Source: Bacteroidota bacterium
GTDB taxonomy: Bacteria; Bacteroidota; Bacteroidia; Bacteroidales; Dysgonomonadaceae
DNA: 64,000 nucleotides
NCBI GenBank assembly: GCA_023424395.1
Contig: JAFADY010000063.1
Coordinates: 248,001-312,000 of the forward strand
Direction of reading: 5' to 3'
Part shown: positions 54,766 to 63,779 of the stretch, one piece after another
Position numbering within the stretch: position 1 is the first letter of the stretch
Layout of the letters: every line of letters begins with the position of its first letter
The notes under the pieces: generated by a model
What the model saw: only the letters and a program-made list of their open reading frames with translations
Databases searched by the model: none
What the model was told of the DNA's origin: nothing
Program-made: the position numbers and the translations under genes

Positions 54766-55943
54766 CGGATTTGTCCGTTTCCATACACAAACCACTTATT
54801 GGTGACCAATTCCTGCGCGCCAAGCGGCCCTCGAAAGTGCAGTTTTTGCGTGCTGATAGCGATTTCCGCTCCTACGCCGAATTGTCCACCGTCGGTAAAT
54901 CGCGAAGAAGCGTTGTGGTAAACCGCTGCACAATCTACTTGTTCCATAAATATATTGGCGTTGTCTGTATTATTTGTAACGATAACCGCGGAATGGCCTC
55001 CCGAATAATGATTGATTGTTTTAACGGCTTCGCTCGTGTTGTCAACTAACGCGAAATATACTTTGGGAGCCATAAATTCTTCAAAAAGCACCATTTCATC
55101 GTTGGTTTCACGAATGTTAGGATTCATTTTAACGATCTCCTCATTGCCCCATACTTCTATGTGCTTGTTGTTTAACTGCGAAACCCAATTTGCCAACCGA
55201 TCTTGCAAACTATATAAATTTTTATTGATAAGAACTTTATCCAACGCGTTGCAAACGCTGATGCGACTTTTGCCGTTGATAATAAGACGAATAGCCATTT
55301 CGGAATCGCAATCGGTATCCACATACAGAAAGTTGTTACCGCGGCCGCTCACAATGACGGGAACGGAAGCGTTTTCCTGCACAAATTTTATCAACGCGTC
55401 ACCTCCGCGTGGAATAATTAGGTTTACGTTGTGCGTATTGTTTTTAATGAGTTTTTGCGTTTCGTTGCGCGACAAGTTGAGGTATTGCACGAAAGCAGTT
55501 TCGAAACCGTTTTCGGACAATGCTTGTTGCCACAACCCGGTGAGATAAGTGTTTGTGTAAAATGATTCTTTTCCACCCTTCAGCAAAATGCGGTTTCCGG
55601 CCTTAAATGCGGTTGCAGCTGCTTCGATAGTAACATCGGGGCGCGATTCGTAAATGATGAGTATTGTTCCGAAAGGAACCGTGCGATTTGTGATGTGGAG
55701 GCCGTCTTTACGGGTAAAATCGTAAAGGATTTTCCCTTCGGGATCAGGCGGTTCCGCCACTTCGCGAAGCGAAAGGATCATTCCGTCGATTTTTTTTTCA
55801 TCCACTTTTAGGCGATCTTTCATCGGCTCGTCGATGTTTGGGGTGTTCAAATCGATCTCGTTTTGCCGAATGATCTCTGCTTTTTTTTTTTTCAGCAAAC
55901 CGGACAAATGAAGCAGAACATTATTTTTTGGGGAGATAACCAT
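54759..55943 (-). CDS. proA: Glutamate-5-semialdehyde dehydrogenase
   Basis: 394 residues, slightly shorter than the usual ~415 because the N-terminus is trimmed. The start at ATG 55943 is supported by a TATCTTTG -7 element 29 bases upstream. Family landmarks are IYESRPDVTIEAAATAFKAG, LLKGGKESFYTN, the catalytic Cys in SRISVCNALDKVLI and HNASSRFTDGGQFGVGAEIA. It reduces glutamyl-5-phosphate to the semialdehyde, the second step to proline. A run of 12 A (T12 at 55881-55892) encodes KKKK near residue 20 and is prone to slippage; the frame is intact as read. Confidence 0.95.
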   Translation of the reverse strand: MVISPKNNVLLHLSGLLKKKKAEIIRQNEIDLNTPNIDEPMKDRLKVDEKKIDGMILSLREVAEPPDPEGKILYDFTRKDGLHITNRTVPFGTILIIYESRPDVTIEAAATAFKAGNRILLKGGKESFYTNTYLTGLWQQALSENGFETAFVQYLNLSRNETQKLIKNNTHNVNLIIPRGGDALIKFVQENASVPVIVSGRGNNFLYVDTDCDSEMAIRLIINGKSRISVCNALDKVLINKNLYSLQDRLANWVSQLNNKHIEVWGNEEIVKMNPNIRETNDEMVLFEEFMAPKVYFALVDNTSEAVKTINHYSGGHSAVIVTNNTDNANIFMEQVDCAAVYHNASSRFTDGGQFGVGAEIAISTQKLHFRGPLGAQELVTNKWFVYGNGQIRE

Positions 55944-55971
55944 TTGTGTGAATTTGAAATAAATTGAACCA

Positions 55972-55979
55972 CAAAGATA
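55972..55979 (-). promoter_or_regulatory. -7 element of the proA-proB-proC unit
   Basis: The complement reads TATCTTTG, 29 bases before the proA start. A good -33 TTTG at standard spacing is not apparent. Confidence 0.55.
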
Positions 55980-56010
55980 CTATTTTATCCCAAAAATAGG
56001 TCTAAACGTG

Positions 56011-57336
56011 TTAAAATGTTTTCATTTTTAAAAGGTCGAAAGTCCAATCTGAAAGATACAGCGGAATATTTATAGTTTTTTCGTTCATTTTAAGTTCATT
56101 AAGTGAATAGCGTATTCTTAGTTCGGGGTCAAATTTTGATGAATACACCGACAAACTTTTACCACTTACACGGTGTTCCGATTTTACTTCCATCGGTATA
56201 ATCTTGGTTTCGTATTCAATCAAAAAATCTACTTCGGCACGATTGTCGGAACTCCAATAAAAAGACTCTGAATTTGATGCGGATACCAATGATTTTAGAA
56301 GGAAATTCTCCGCCAAAGCGCCTTTAAATTCTATATATCCGGTTGTGTTGGAAAGAATTACTTCCGGAGATAATTTTGCCATTCGGCGTAATAAACCACA
56401 ATCGGACGCATAAACTTTAAATGCCGAGAATTCTCGATAGGCACTCAATGGAATTCTCGGTTTAGAAACGTTATATACGCGATGAATCAGTCCCGCTTCC
56501 TCCAACCAAAGTAATGCATCTTCGTATTCACGCGCTCTTGCACCTGTTTTTACAACGCGATAAATAAATTTACGGTTTTCTTTTGCCAATTGCGAGGGTA
56601 GAGAATTCCACAGATTACGTATTTTTGGAATTTCGGCTGACGATGTGTATTTTGAAAAATCTAATGTGTATAGATCGAGAATGTGTTGCAATTTATCTTC
56701 AACCGATTGTATTCCTTCATTATTCAAAAGAAACACAATTGCTTCGGGCATTCCCCCGCAAATCAAATAACGTCTGTATTGTTCTTCCAATCTGCTACGA
56801 ATGATTTCGGGTAACGGTTCAATCGCGGTAAGAGCACTGACGTATAAGTAAGTTTTCTCATCGGCAGCTTGTAAAAACTCTTTGAAGGTAACGGGGTACA
56901 TAGAAATTATTTCGACTTTACCTACCGGAACCGACATTTGCTTGTTGCGGACAGCCACACCGAGTAACGATCCTGCCGCTATTATATGATACTGTGACGC
57001 ATCTTCTTGAAAATATTTCAAACTATTGAGCGCTCCTTCGCAGGACTGAATTTCATCAAAGATTATCAATGTTCTATCGGCGATGATAGGTACATCCGTA
57101 AAAAGCGCTAATTCGTTGATAATTCTTGTTATATCTTTCGTTTTTTGAAAAATAGCAAATAATTCGGTTGTTTTGTCGAAGTTGAATTCAGCAACAAATT
57201 CAAAATTATTTCTTCCAAATTCTCTCATTATCCACGTCTTACCTATTTGGCGTGCACCTTTCAAGAGCAACGGTTTACGATTTTTTTTGTTTTTCCATTG
57301 CTGTAAATTATTTGAAATTTCTCTTTTTATTTCCAT
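56011..57336 (-). CDS. DUF4143-family AAA+ ATPase
   Basis: 441 residues. The N-terminal half is an AAA+ domain with Walker A GARQIGKTW (~23-32), DRTLIIFDEIQSCEGALNSL as Walker B, and an ATP sensor IIAAGSLLGVAVRN. The C-terminal half has the DUF4143 nuclease-like segment (SDNRAEVDFLIEYETKIIPM then EVKSEHRVSGKS), which resembles a PD-(D/E)xK core (VDFLI...EVK). These proteins are common in Bacteroidetes, often in repeat families linked to mobility or defence; role unknown. A 9-bp inverted repeat sits just upstream of the start. Confidence 0.85.
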   Translation of the reverse strand: MEIKREISNNLQQWKNKKNRKPLLLKGARQIGKTWIMREFGRNNFEFVAEFNFDKTTELFAIFQKTKDITRIINELALFTDVPIIADRTLIIFDEIQSCEGALNSLKYFQEDASQYHIIAAGSLLGVAVRNKQMSVPVGKVEIISMYPVTFKEFLQAADEKTYLYVSALTAIEPLPEIIRSRLEEQYRRYLICGGMPEAIVFLLNNEGIQSVEDKLQHILDLYTLDFSKYTSSAEIPKIRNLWNSLPSQLAKENRKFIYRVVKTGARAREYEDALLWLEEAGLIHRVYNVSKPRIPLSAYREFSAFKVYASDCGLLRRMAKLSPEVILSNTTGYIEFKGALAENFLLKSLVSASNSESFYWSSDNRAEVDFLIEYETKIIPMEVKSEHRVSGKSLSVYSSKFDPELRIRYSLNELKMNEKTINIPLYLSDWTFDLLKMKTF

Positions 57337-57337
57337 A

Positions 57338-57369
57338 TTTACACATATTATGTGCGGAAAATGTGTAAA
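57338..57369. promoter_or_regulatory. Inverted repeat upstream of the DUF4143 ATPase
   Basis: TTTACACAT (57338-57346) and ATGTGTAAA (57361-57369) are perfect 9-bp arms around a 14-nt spacer, ending 1 base before the start codon region. It could be an operator for autoregulation or a leftover element end. Confidence 0.4.
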
Positions 57370-57484
57370 GAATCACACTTACTGCACGAAATAATGGCAA
57401 AGGTAACAATCAATCTTGCGGCTGTCACAACTTTTTTTCTGCTTCGCTCGTTAAACTCTTAGGAAAAATCGAGTCAAACGAACA

Positions 57485-59293
57485 ATGAAAATCAACAAAA
57501 CAAACTATACACAATCCTTTAAAGAACTTTTTCGTCATTTATGGCCCTTTGTGAAACCTTACAAAGGAATGATAACCGGTACGTTGCTGTTAACACTTGT
57601 TGGTTCGTTCGCGGCGCAGGTAAACCCGCTTTTGATAAACGAAACCATTACGCGGGTGGAAGCACTGCTGCAACAACCCAATCCGCTCGAAAACGGAATG
57701 CGGCTACTATGGGTCATTTCGGCAATTATGCTCGCGAATGAGTTACTAAACATCGGGATACATTTCGGACAGCGCTATTTTGGAGAAAAAATCCGGATTC
57801 GGGTGGGGACCGATCTTTCGCAAGCTGCTGTGGATAGAATTTTGACGTACAAAATGGATTTTTATTCCGATCCTGAAAATCAGACCGGTTTGTTGCAAAC
57901 GAGAATCAATCGGGGTGTTGAAAGCCTAATCCGATTAGTTCAGAACTTCTTCCTCGATATTCTGCCTTTGTTTTCAACCGCGATAATCGCTTTGGTGGTG
58001 ATGTATAATGCCAATTTGTATGTTGGAATTTTGGCAACCATCATTGTTCCATTATATTTTTACGTTAGTCAACGACAGGCTAAAAAACTGAAAGGATGGC
58101 GCACTGAATTGCGTGGACAGCGTGAACGAAAAAACCACGGCCTCATCAATATTATCGATTCCATCAACGTGATCAAAAGTTTCGTGCGCGAAAAAATGGA
58201 AGGTAAAAAACAGTACGATGTACAGTTAGATATGATGAACAATCAGCTGCAAACGCGCCAAACGAGCTATGTTTTCGATAGTTTGAAATCGTTTATCCAA
58301 CAAATCGGCGTTGTGCTTATCATTATTCTTACCGTTTTTCTTGTGCTCGACGGCCAAATGGGTATCGGAGCGATAATGATGCACATTATGCTTTTCAGGA
58401 ATGTATCTGCGCCAATCGGACAACTGCACCGCATTTACGACGAAGTGAACGACGCGATCATCTACGCCGACGGATTTTTTGATGTGCTTGCGAATGACGA
58501 AGCGGTTGAAGTTGGCGGACAAATTGAGGCACAAAACGTGAAAGGCCGCTTTGAAGTAAAGAACGTGAGTTTTACGTATCCCAATGGAAAACAAGCGCTT
58601 TTTGATGTTAGTTTGGCGTTGGAACCACAAAAAACAACAGCCATTGTTGGTCTCAGCGGTGCCGGAAAAAGTACGCTTATCAATTTGCTTTGCAAATTTT
58701 ATAGTCCCGATAACGGTGAAATTCTGCTCGACGGTGTTAATCTAAAAGAATATGAGAACGGTTCGTTGCGCGAAAACATCGGGTTGGTGTTACAAAAGAA
58801 CCATATTTTCAAAGGAACTATTTACGATAATATTTTGTACGGCAACACGGGTGCTACACGCGAAGAAGTCATCGAAGCATCCAAAAACGCATACTTGCAC
58901 GAGCAAGTGCTGCAACTTCCCGACGGGTACGATTCCAACGCGTTTAACCTAAGCGGCGGACAGCAGCAACGAATCGCCATCGCGCGATTGTTCCTGAAAA
59001 ACCCGCCGATCATTTTCCTCGACGAGCCTACTGCAAGCCTCGATGCCATAGCTACTGAACACATAAAAAACAGCTTGGATGCCATTAAAGAAAACCGCAC
59101 GGTTGCCATTATTTCACATTCGTTGTCGCAAATTATCGATGCCGATACCATTCACGTCTTGAAAGACGGACATTTGGTGGAAAGCGGCACGCACGAACAA
59201 TTGTATAAATTAAACGGCGAATACCGAAAGATTTTCGACGCCTCGGCACGCAGCCTGAATTTGGATAAAATGTTGGACACGATTGAAGTGTGA
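57485..59293 (+). CDS. ABC exporter (fused permease and ATPase)
   Basis: 602 residues. Six transmembrane helices span ~25-320. The nucleotide-binding domain (~345-590) shows Walker A GLSGAGKST, Q-loop VLQKNHIF, signature LSGGQQQR, Walker B IIFLDEPTASLD and the switch ISHSL. It works as a homodimer or heterodimer that exports lipids, drugs or peptides; the substrate is unknown. The gene is single, diverges from the DUF4143 gene, and ends next to a heptamer repeat array. Confidence 0.93.
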   Translation: MKINKTNYTQSFKELFRHLWPFVKPYKGMITGTLLLTLVGSFAAQVNPLLINETITRVEALLQQPNPLENGMRLLWVISAIMLANELLNIGIHFGQRYFGEKIRIRVGTDLSQAAVDRILTYKMDFYSDPENQTGLLQTRINRGVESLIRLVQNFFLDILPLFSTAIIALVVMYNANLYVGILATIIVPLYFYVSQRQAKKLKGWRTELRGQRERKNHGLINIIDSINVIKSFVREKMEGKKQYDVQLDMMNNQLQTRQTSYVFDSLKSFIQQIGVVLIIILTVFLVLDGQMGIGAIMMHIMLFRNVSAPIGQLHRIYDEVNDAIIYADGFFDVLANDEAVEVGGQIEAQNVKGRFEVKNVSFTYPNGKQALFDVSLALEPQKTTAIVGLSGAGKSTLINLLCKFYSPDNGEILLDGVNLKEYENGSLRENIGLVLQKNHIFKGTIYDNILYGNTGATREEVIEASKNAYLHEQVLQLPDGYDSNAFNLSGGQQQRIAIARLFLKNPPIIFLDEPTASLDAIATEHIKNSLDAIKENRTVAIISHSLSQIIDADTIHVLKDGHLVESGTHEQLYKLNGEYRKIFDASARSLNLDKMLDTIEV

Positions 59294-59302
59294 ACGGGGT
59301 GC

Positions 59303-59357
59303 GGGTTCCGAGTTCCGAGTTCCGAGCTCCGAGATACGGGTTCCGAGTTTCGAGTTA
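59303..59357. repeat. Heptamer tandem repeat after the ABC exporter
   Basis: GGGTTCCGAGTTCCGAGTTC continues with CGAGCTCCGAGATACGGGTTCCGAG...TTTCGAGTT: seven degenerate copies of GAGTTCC. It is the complement-type relative of the array at 54724-54765. Confidence 0.7.
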
Positions 59358-59544
59358 GGAATTTAGCCTCTCCTCTAACTCCTCTTCACAAGAGAGGAGA
59401 AGACGGGCAGCGTTTTTTCAGGGTTCGCAAATTCTCTTCCGTCAACTGACGGAGAGAGATTTAGAGAGGGGTTCGGGAATTACCGCGAAGCGGGGGTGGG
59501 AGTAAAAGTCTTGATTCTTGGTTCTTTTGTCTTGTATCTTACGT
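59358..59544. other. Intergenic REP-like patch between convergent genes
   Basis: The stretch holds two hairpin-forming patches, AACTCCTCTTCACAAGAGAGG at about 59378-59398 and TCCGTCAACTGACGGA around 59438-59453 (a good TCCGTCA/TGACGGA stem), plus a TTGATTCTTGGTTCTTTTGT tract at 59512-59531. No open frame is convincing. The convergent ABC and TonB-receptor genes end on either side, so the hairpins may also act as terminators. Confidence 0.45.
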
Positions 59545-61581
59545 TCAAAACCTCCACGAAATTCCTCCAAAATAATGTCGCGGCAATCCCGGATAATAAT
59601 ATCTCGGTTCTGCATTGCCGAAAGCAACTGCGTTTACGGTAAGCATCGGTGAGTAATGCGTATTTGTAAGATTATTAATTCCTGCGAAAAGTTCAAAATG
59701 CCCCATTCCATCGATGAAAAAACGATACGATGCTCGTAAATTACTCAAGAAATAAGCGTCGTTTGTTAAACTGTTGGCATCGTTCATAAATTGCGATCCA
59801 ATGTATTGAAATTGCGTGTTAAATTCCAAAGCGTCAGCGGGATTCCACCGAAAATTCGCTTGCGCGATGTGCGCCGGAATTCCGGGTAAGTGGTTGCCAT
59901 CGTATCTGTTATTGTCGTCCGTAAATTCAATAAATTTGTTGAGAGAATATGTGTAGTTGGCGTTCAGAAACAAACTTCCGGGAAATGACGGTTTGTTGAA
60001 AACGCGTTGTTTCAGCAAAAATTCCAATCCGGAGTGTCGTGTTTTTCCCGCGTTAACTCCCGTGAAAATATCTTCGGTCAATCGTTTCGTAACAAGCAAA
60101 TTATTCAAATCAATCAAATAAATAGTCGTCTCAATTTGCGTGGCATTGTCGAGCAAATTCAGCCGGATGCCCGCTTCGTACTGCATTCCCTGTTCGGGTT
60201 TGATGTCTTTGTTAATATCGCCTTCGGGCAAGAGTGTTTCTTCGGGCGAAGGCATCGAAAAACCGTGTCCGCCCGATGCGTAAAGCGCTACGGTGTTGTT
60301 GGGAGCATAATTGATTCCCAATCGGGGAGAAAAAATTACCGGGAAGCTTCTGCTTCCGCTTTGGTTGCCGTTATCGGGAAATTTGTCGGTCAATCGATAA
60401 CGAATACTATTCACCGCGCCACCTACCGAAATATTCCATTGCTCGTTGGGGCGGTAATAAGCCATCCCAAACACATTCAACTGATGGCGATTTTCGGAAT
60501 TATGGTTGATGAGTTCATCATTAAGTTCCAATTGCCACAGATAGGTATCGGTAATCCACTCGGCGCCCATTACGATATCGGTTTTATCTGTATGAAATGT
60601 CAGTCGGTTTCGGATTCCGCCTCCGTTTGAAGCATCATCCAAGTTGTTAAACGGACGTTTTTCGTAACTGTCCGTAAATCTCCCGAAAGCCGTTAATCGA
60701 TTGTTCCACTTCCCTGACAAACGATTCGTGAGCGTAACACCCGCTATAGCGCGTTGGTAATCTTTGTATCCGCCAATGTTTTTCCAATTGGCGGCCGCCG
60801 CTCGCGGATCGGTTTCGTAAAGTGTTTTACCGACCGAACTCGGAATCCCGGCGTTAAAATCCATCAACAACAGCGTATATTCTAACGAATAATTTGGCTG
60901 TTGCCATTTTCCTGACGATAGCAATGATGTCCTCCGAAAATGATTATTTTCCCGATATCCGTCGGATTGCAAATGCGACAGATTTCCCCAAATATTCAGA
61001 TTATCGCTCCGATAATTGCCTGCGGCACTCGCTTTCAACGTATTGAAACTTCCGTATTGCAACAAAGCGCTGATCGTATTTCGGTTCGGTTGTGGCGTGT
61101 ATAAATTAATATTGCCACCCAATCCCGAACCATACAATGCCGACGCCGGCCCTTTAATCACTTCCATCCGCCCGATGCCCAACAGGTCAATATCTTCGGG
61201 TGTGGAAATTCCGTCGGAAGAAGTGATCGGAACATCGTTCAGATACGATTTTATTCGGTTGGTGTTGTACGGCGTGCGACTGCCCACACCACGAATCACG
61301 ATACGGCTCGTGGCATACGTTCCGCTATGCATATAAATTCCGGGCATTGCGTGCAGCGTGTTGGAAAAGCTGTTGCCATCGGCAGTTTGAATTTCCTGCC
61401 CCGATAATACCGAAATACTTCCGGGAACCTGATGCACCCGGGTATTGATCTGATATGCACCCACTACTACTTCGTTGAGTAAAATGGTGGAGTCTACATC
61501 TTCGGTCGGCGCATTCTGCGATTTTGCGGTCAATACGAAGAAACAACCTAAAACAAGAGAAAGTATATTTTTAAAAATCAT
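59545..61581 (-). CDS. TonB-dependent outer-membrane receptor
   Basis: 678 residues: signal peptide (CFFVLTAKS|Q), a short leader with TonB-box-like LLNEVVVGAY, the plug (~50-170; VPGSISVLSGQEI, RIVIRGVGSRTPYNTNRIKS, RMEVIKGPASALYGSGLGG) and a beta barrel that ends ISWRF, with the family's GLRF-type aromatic terminus. There is no STN or carboxypeptidase-regulatory domain, so it is not SusC-like. Substrate classes for such receptors are siderophores, haem, cobalamin or other large cofactors. It follows the PQQ-type sugar dehydrogenase with a 47-bp gap in the same direction, so a joint role is likely. Family secure, substrate unknown. Confidence 0.9.
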   Translation of the reverse strand: MIFKNILSLVLGCFFVLTAKSQNAPTEDVDSTILLNEVVVGAYQINTRVHQVPGSISVLSGQEIQTADGNSFSNTLHAMPGIYMHSGTYATSRIVIRGVGSRTPYNTNRIKSYLNDVPITSSDGISTPEDIDLLGIGRMEVIKGPASALYGSGLGGNINLYTPQPNRNTISALLQYGSFNTLKASAAGNYRSDNLNIWGNLSHLQSDGYRENNHFRRTSLLSSGKWQQPNYSLEYTLLLMDFNAGIPSSVGKTLYETDPRAAAANWKNIGGYKDYQRAIAGVTLTNRLSGKWNNRLTAFGRFTDSYEKRPFNNLDDASNGGGIRNRLTFHTDKTDIVMGAEWITDTYLWQLELNDELINHNSENRHQLNVFGMAYYRPNEQWNISVGGAVNSIRYRLTDKFPDNGNQSGSRSFPVIFSPRLGINYAPNNTVALYASGGHGFSMPSPEETLLPEGDINKDIKPEQGMQYEAGIRLNLLDNATQIETTIYLIDLNNLLVTKRLTEDIFTGVNAGKTRHSGLEFLLKQRVFNKPSFPGSLFLNANYTYSLNKFIEFTDDNNRYDGNHLPGIPAHIAQANFRWNPADALEFNTQFQYIGSQFMNDANSLTNDAYFLSNLRASYRFFIDGMGHFELFAGINNLTNTHYSPMLTVNAVAFGNAEPRYYYPGLPRHYFGGISWRF

Positions 61582-61602
61582 TTAACCATTGTTGCTTTTA
61601 AG

Positions 61603-61616
61603 TCCCCTTTAGGGGA
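61603..61616. repeat. Small hairpin/REP-like repeat in the dehydrogenase-receptor gap
   Basis: TCCCC (61603-61607) and GGGGA (61612-61616) form a short hairpin within AGTCCCCTTTAGGGGATTTA, a type of sequence often dispersed in Bacteroidetes genomes. It lies in the 47-bp gap and may attenuate the downstream receptor gene. Confidence 0.4.
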
Positions 61617-61628
61617 TTTAGGGGGTTT

Positions 61629-63041
61629 TCACTCCACCGGTACCAACCGCACGATCATTCCCGGTTCTTCCAAACCGATATACACCAATCCGTCGGGGCT
61701 CATCACCACATTACGGACGCGGCCGATGCCTTCAACCAACTTCTCTGTGTGCGCTACCTTTTGTCCGTTCAACACCACACGTTCCACGTAATCGAAACGA
61801 AGAGAACCGACCAAAATATTATTTTCCCATTTTTTGAAGCGGTTGCCCGTTACTACTGTCATTCCGCAAGCGGCAATGGATGGAGTCCATTGCAGCACAG
61901 GCTGCTCCATCCCTTCTTTTACTGTGTCGGGCGTCAGGACAGTGCCGTCGTAATTAATTCCGTAGGAAATCACCGGCCATCCGTAATTTATTCCGGGTTT
62001 TATCAAATTGAGTTCGTCGCCGCCCATTGGGCCGTGTTCGGTTTCCCAAACATCGCCGGTAATGGGATGTACAACCGTTCCCTGCGGATTGCGATGCCCG
62101 TAACTGTAAATGGTTTTAATAGCGCCGGGCGTATTTACGAACGGATTATCTGACGGAATGCGCCCGTCATCGTGAATGCGATGAATCTTTCCATTGGTGT
62201 TATCCAATTTTTGCGGAAAATCGAAATGCTGTCCGCGATCGCCAATACCGAAATAAAGGTGCCCTTTTCCGTCGAAAGCAAGTTTGCATCCGAAGTGATG
62301 CCCGCGATCCGTCAACGGTGTTCCTTCAAACAACACTTGTTGATCGGTCAATTTATTGCCTTGCAACCGGGCGCGCATAATGGCCGTGTTGCCCATTCGC
62401 TTCTCGCTTTTGGTATCGAGGGCAGAATATGAAATGTATATCCATCCGTTTTTATCGTAATCGGGGTGCAACGCCAAATCCATCAATCCACCTTGCCCGA
62501 AAGCCATAATGGGAGGCAATCCTTGAATAGGCGCGGAGAGTTTTCCGTTGGAAAAGGTGTGCAATGTGCCTTTCCTTTCCGAAATAAGCAGATCGCCGTT
62601 GGGAAGAAAAGCCAATCCCCACGGAACTTCCAATCCGGTAACAACGGTGTCGATAACGAAGTTGTATTCTTCCGACTTCACAATGCCATCGGCGGTTACA
62701 GCAGGTTTCAAAAGAGTTCTGTCGTCAGGAATGCCATTTTTTACGTAAACCGACAATTCTTTGAGCTCTTTATCGGAAAACGTTTTCTCGAAAGCGGGCA
62801 TACCTATATCCAAAATTCCGTATTTGATGCTTCGCTCCACGGAAGCTGTCCCCTCTTCTTCCATCCATTGCTTGGCGGCAAATTTCTCTAAGTTATCTCC
62901 GTGGCATCCGGCGCAAAACACGCGGTAGTTGGATGCCGCATCGCGAGCCTGAGCCGTACGTGGCATATTTTTGCAGGAATGCGCAACTAAGAGAGCCATA
63001 AACCCGAAACCTAATAGAATGTACAAATTTTTATTTTTCAT
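61629..63041 (-). CDS. PQQ-dependent sugar dehydrogenase with N-terminal cytochrome c domain
   Basis: 470 residues: a signal peptide or lipoprotein signal (FMALLVAHSCKN), a class-I cytochrome c domain with CAGCHGDN (~43-46 heme-binding CxxCH) and GMPAFEKTFSDKELKELSVY for the distal side, then a six-bladed beta-propeller GSDH domain (EVPWGLAFLPNGDLLISERK, FDGKGHLYFGIGDRGQHFDF, HRNPQGTVVHPITGDVWETE, HGPMGGDELNLI). The propeller uses PQQ to oxidise aldoses; electrons could pass to the fused haem. PQQ biosynthesis genes are absent from the window. It is upstream of, and probably co-transcribed with, the TonB receptor. Confidence 0.9.
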   Translation of the reverse strand: MKNKNLYILLGFGFMALLVAHSCKNMPRTAQARDAASNYRVFCAGCHGDNLEKFAAKQWMEEEGTASVERSIKYGILDIGMPAFEKTFSDKELKELSVYVKNGIPDDRTLLKPAVTADGIVKSEEYNFVIDTVVTGLEVPWGLAFLPNGDLLISERKGTLHTFSNGKLSAPIQGLPPIMAFGQGGLMDLALHPDYDKNGWIYISYSALDTKSEKRMGNTAIMRARLQGNKLTDQQVLFEGTPLTDRGHHFGCKLAFDGKGHLYFGIGDRGQHFDFPQKLDNTNGKIHRIHDDGRIPSDNPFVNTPGAIKTIYSYGHRNPQGTVVHPITGDVWETEHGPMGGDELNLIKPGINYGWPVISYGINYDGTVLTPDTVKEGMEQPVLQWTPSIAACGMTVVTGNRFKKWENNILVGSLRFDYVERVVLNGQKVAHTEKLVEGIGRVRNVVMSPDGLVYIGLEEPGMIVRLVPVE

Positions 63042-63134
63042 ACGACTTTATGATAAAGGAGTGAGATACAAAAATAGTATAAAATACGAATTTAATGCGG
63101 CTATGTCGGGATTTTATCGCGGAGGATGAGCGCT

Positions 63135-63169
63135 TTTGGCAAAAACTTCTGCAAAATCTGTTATCTTTG
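63135..63169 (+). promoter_or_regulatory. Promoter of mntP
   Basis: TTTG (63135-63138), 23 bases, then TATCTTTG (63162-63169). It lies downstream of the upstream ATG (63126) that also opens the frame, which rules that start out. Confidence 0.65.
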
Positions 63170-63191
63170 TGCGTTTTTTGAAAAAATAGCT

Positions 63192-63779
63192 GTGGATTTT
63201 ATTTCTATAATGATCATCGCCGTCGGGCTTGCCATGGATTCTTTCGCCGTTTGTATCGGTAAAGGAATGTGCAGGCAACGTTTTTATCTATGGCGATCAT
63301 TTAAGATAGCCCTTGTTTTCGGACTACTTCAGGGGTTGATGCCTTTTGTTGGATACGCTTTAGGGATAGGATTTGCATCGTGGATGCAGCATTTCGATCA
63401 CTGGCTGGCGTTTTTTATTCTCTTGATTATCGGAACTAAAATGATCTACGAAAGTTTGTCGGCAAAACCTGAAATTGATTGTATGGATTGTGATTGCAAC
63501 GGGGAATTGCCGATAAGCTGGAAAAGTGTAACAACACTTGCTTTCGCTACAAGTATCGATGCAATGGCAACGGGGCTGATCTTTGTTTCTTATCCGGGAA
63601 CCATTTTAACCGCTACGTTAACCATTGGTTTGGCAACTTTGCTTTTTGCCTTTTCGGGAATGTTTATCGGGGTGCGATTTGGCAGAAAAATACGGCTGAA
63701 TATCGAAATGTTGGGCGGTGTAATTCTGATATTGATAGGAACGAAAATTCTTTTGCAACACTTGCTTAACGGCGCGTGA
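63192..63779 (+). CDS. mntP: Manganese efflux pump MntP
   Basis: 195 residues from GTG 63192 (VDFISIMIIAVGLAMDSFAV). The longer frame from 63126 starts upstream of the promoter and adds residues unlike the family; ATG 63210 is another minor option. Six transmembrane helices are visible with the paired MDSFAVCIGKG and ATSIDAMATGL motifs, whose acidic residues bind Mn2+. MntP exports manganese. A cysteine-rich loop (DCMDCDCNGELP) lies between helices 3 and 4. A manganese riboswitch is not evident in the short leader. Confidence 0.9.
   Translation: MDFISIMIIAVGLAMDSFAVCIGKGMCRQRFYLWRSFKIALVFGLLQGLMPFVGYALGIGFASWMQHFDHWLAFFILLIIGTKMIYESLSAKPEIDCMDCDCNGELPISWKSVTTLAFATSIDAMATGLIFVSYPGTILTATLTIGLATLLFAFSGMFIGVRFGRKIRLNIEMLGGVILILIGTKILLQHLLNGA

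Noticed and set aside
53053..55943. proABC as an operon acquired by transfer
   Set aside because: Codon use and promoter type match the rest of the window, and the genes are full and standard; only the repeats at their edges are unusual.
63126..63191. ATG at 63126 as the mntP start
   Set aside because: It precedes the promoter elements at 63135-63169, and the extra residues are unlike MntP.
63170..63191. Manganese riboswitch (yybP-ykoY) ahead of mntP
   Set aside because: The leader between the predicted transcription start and the GTG is about 20 bases, too short to hold the aptamer.
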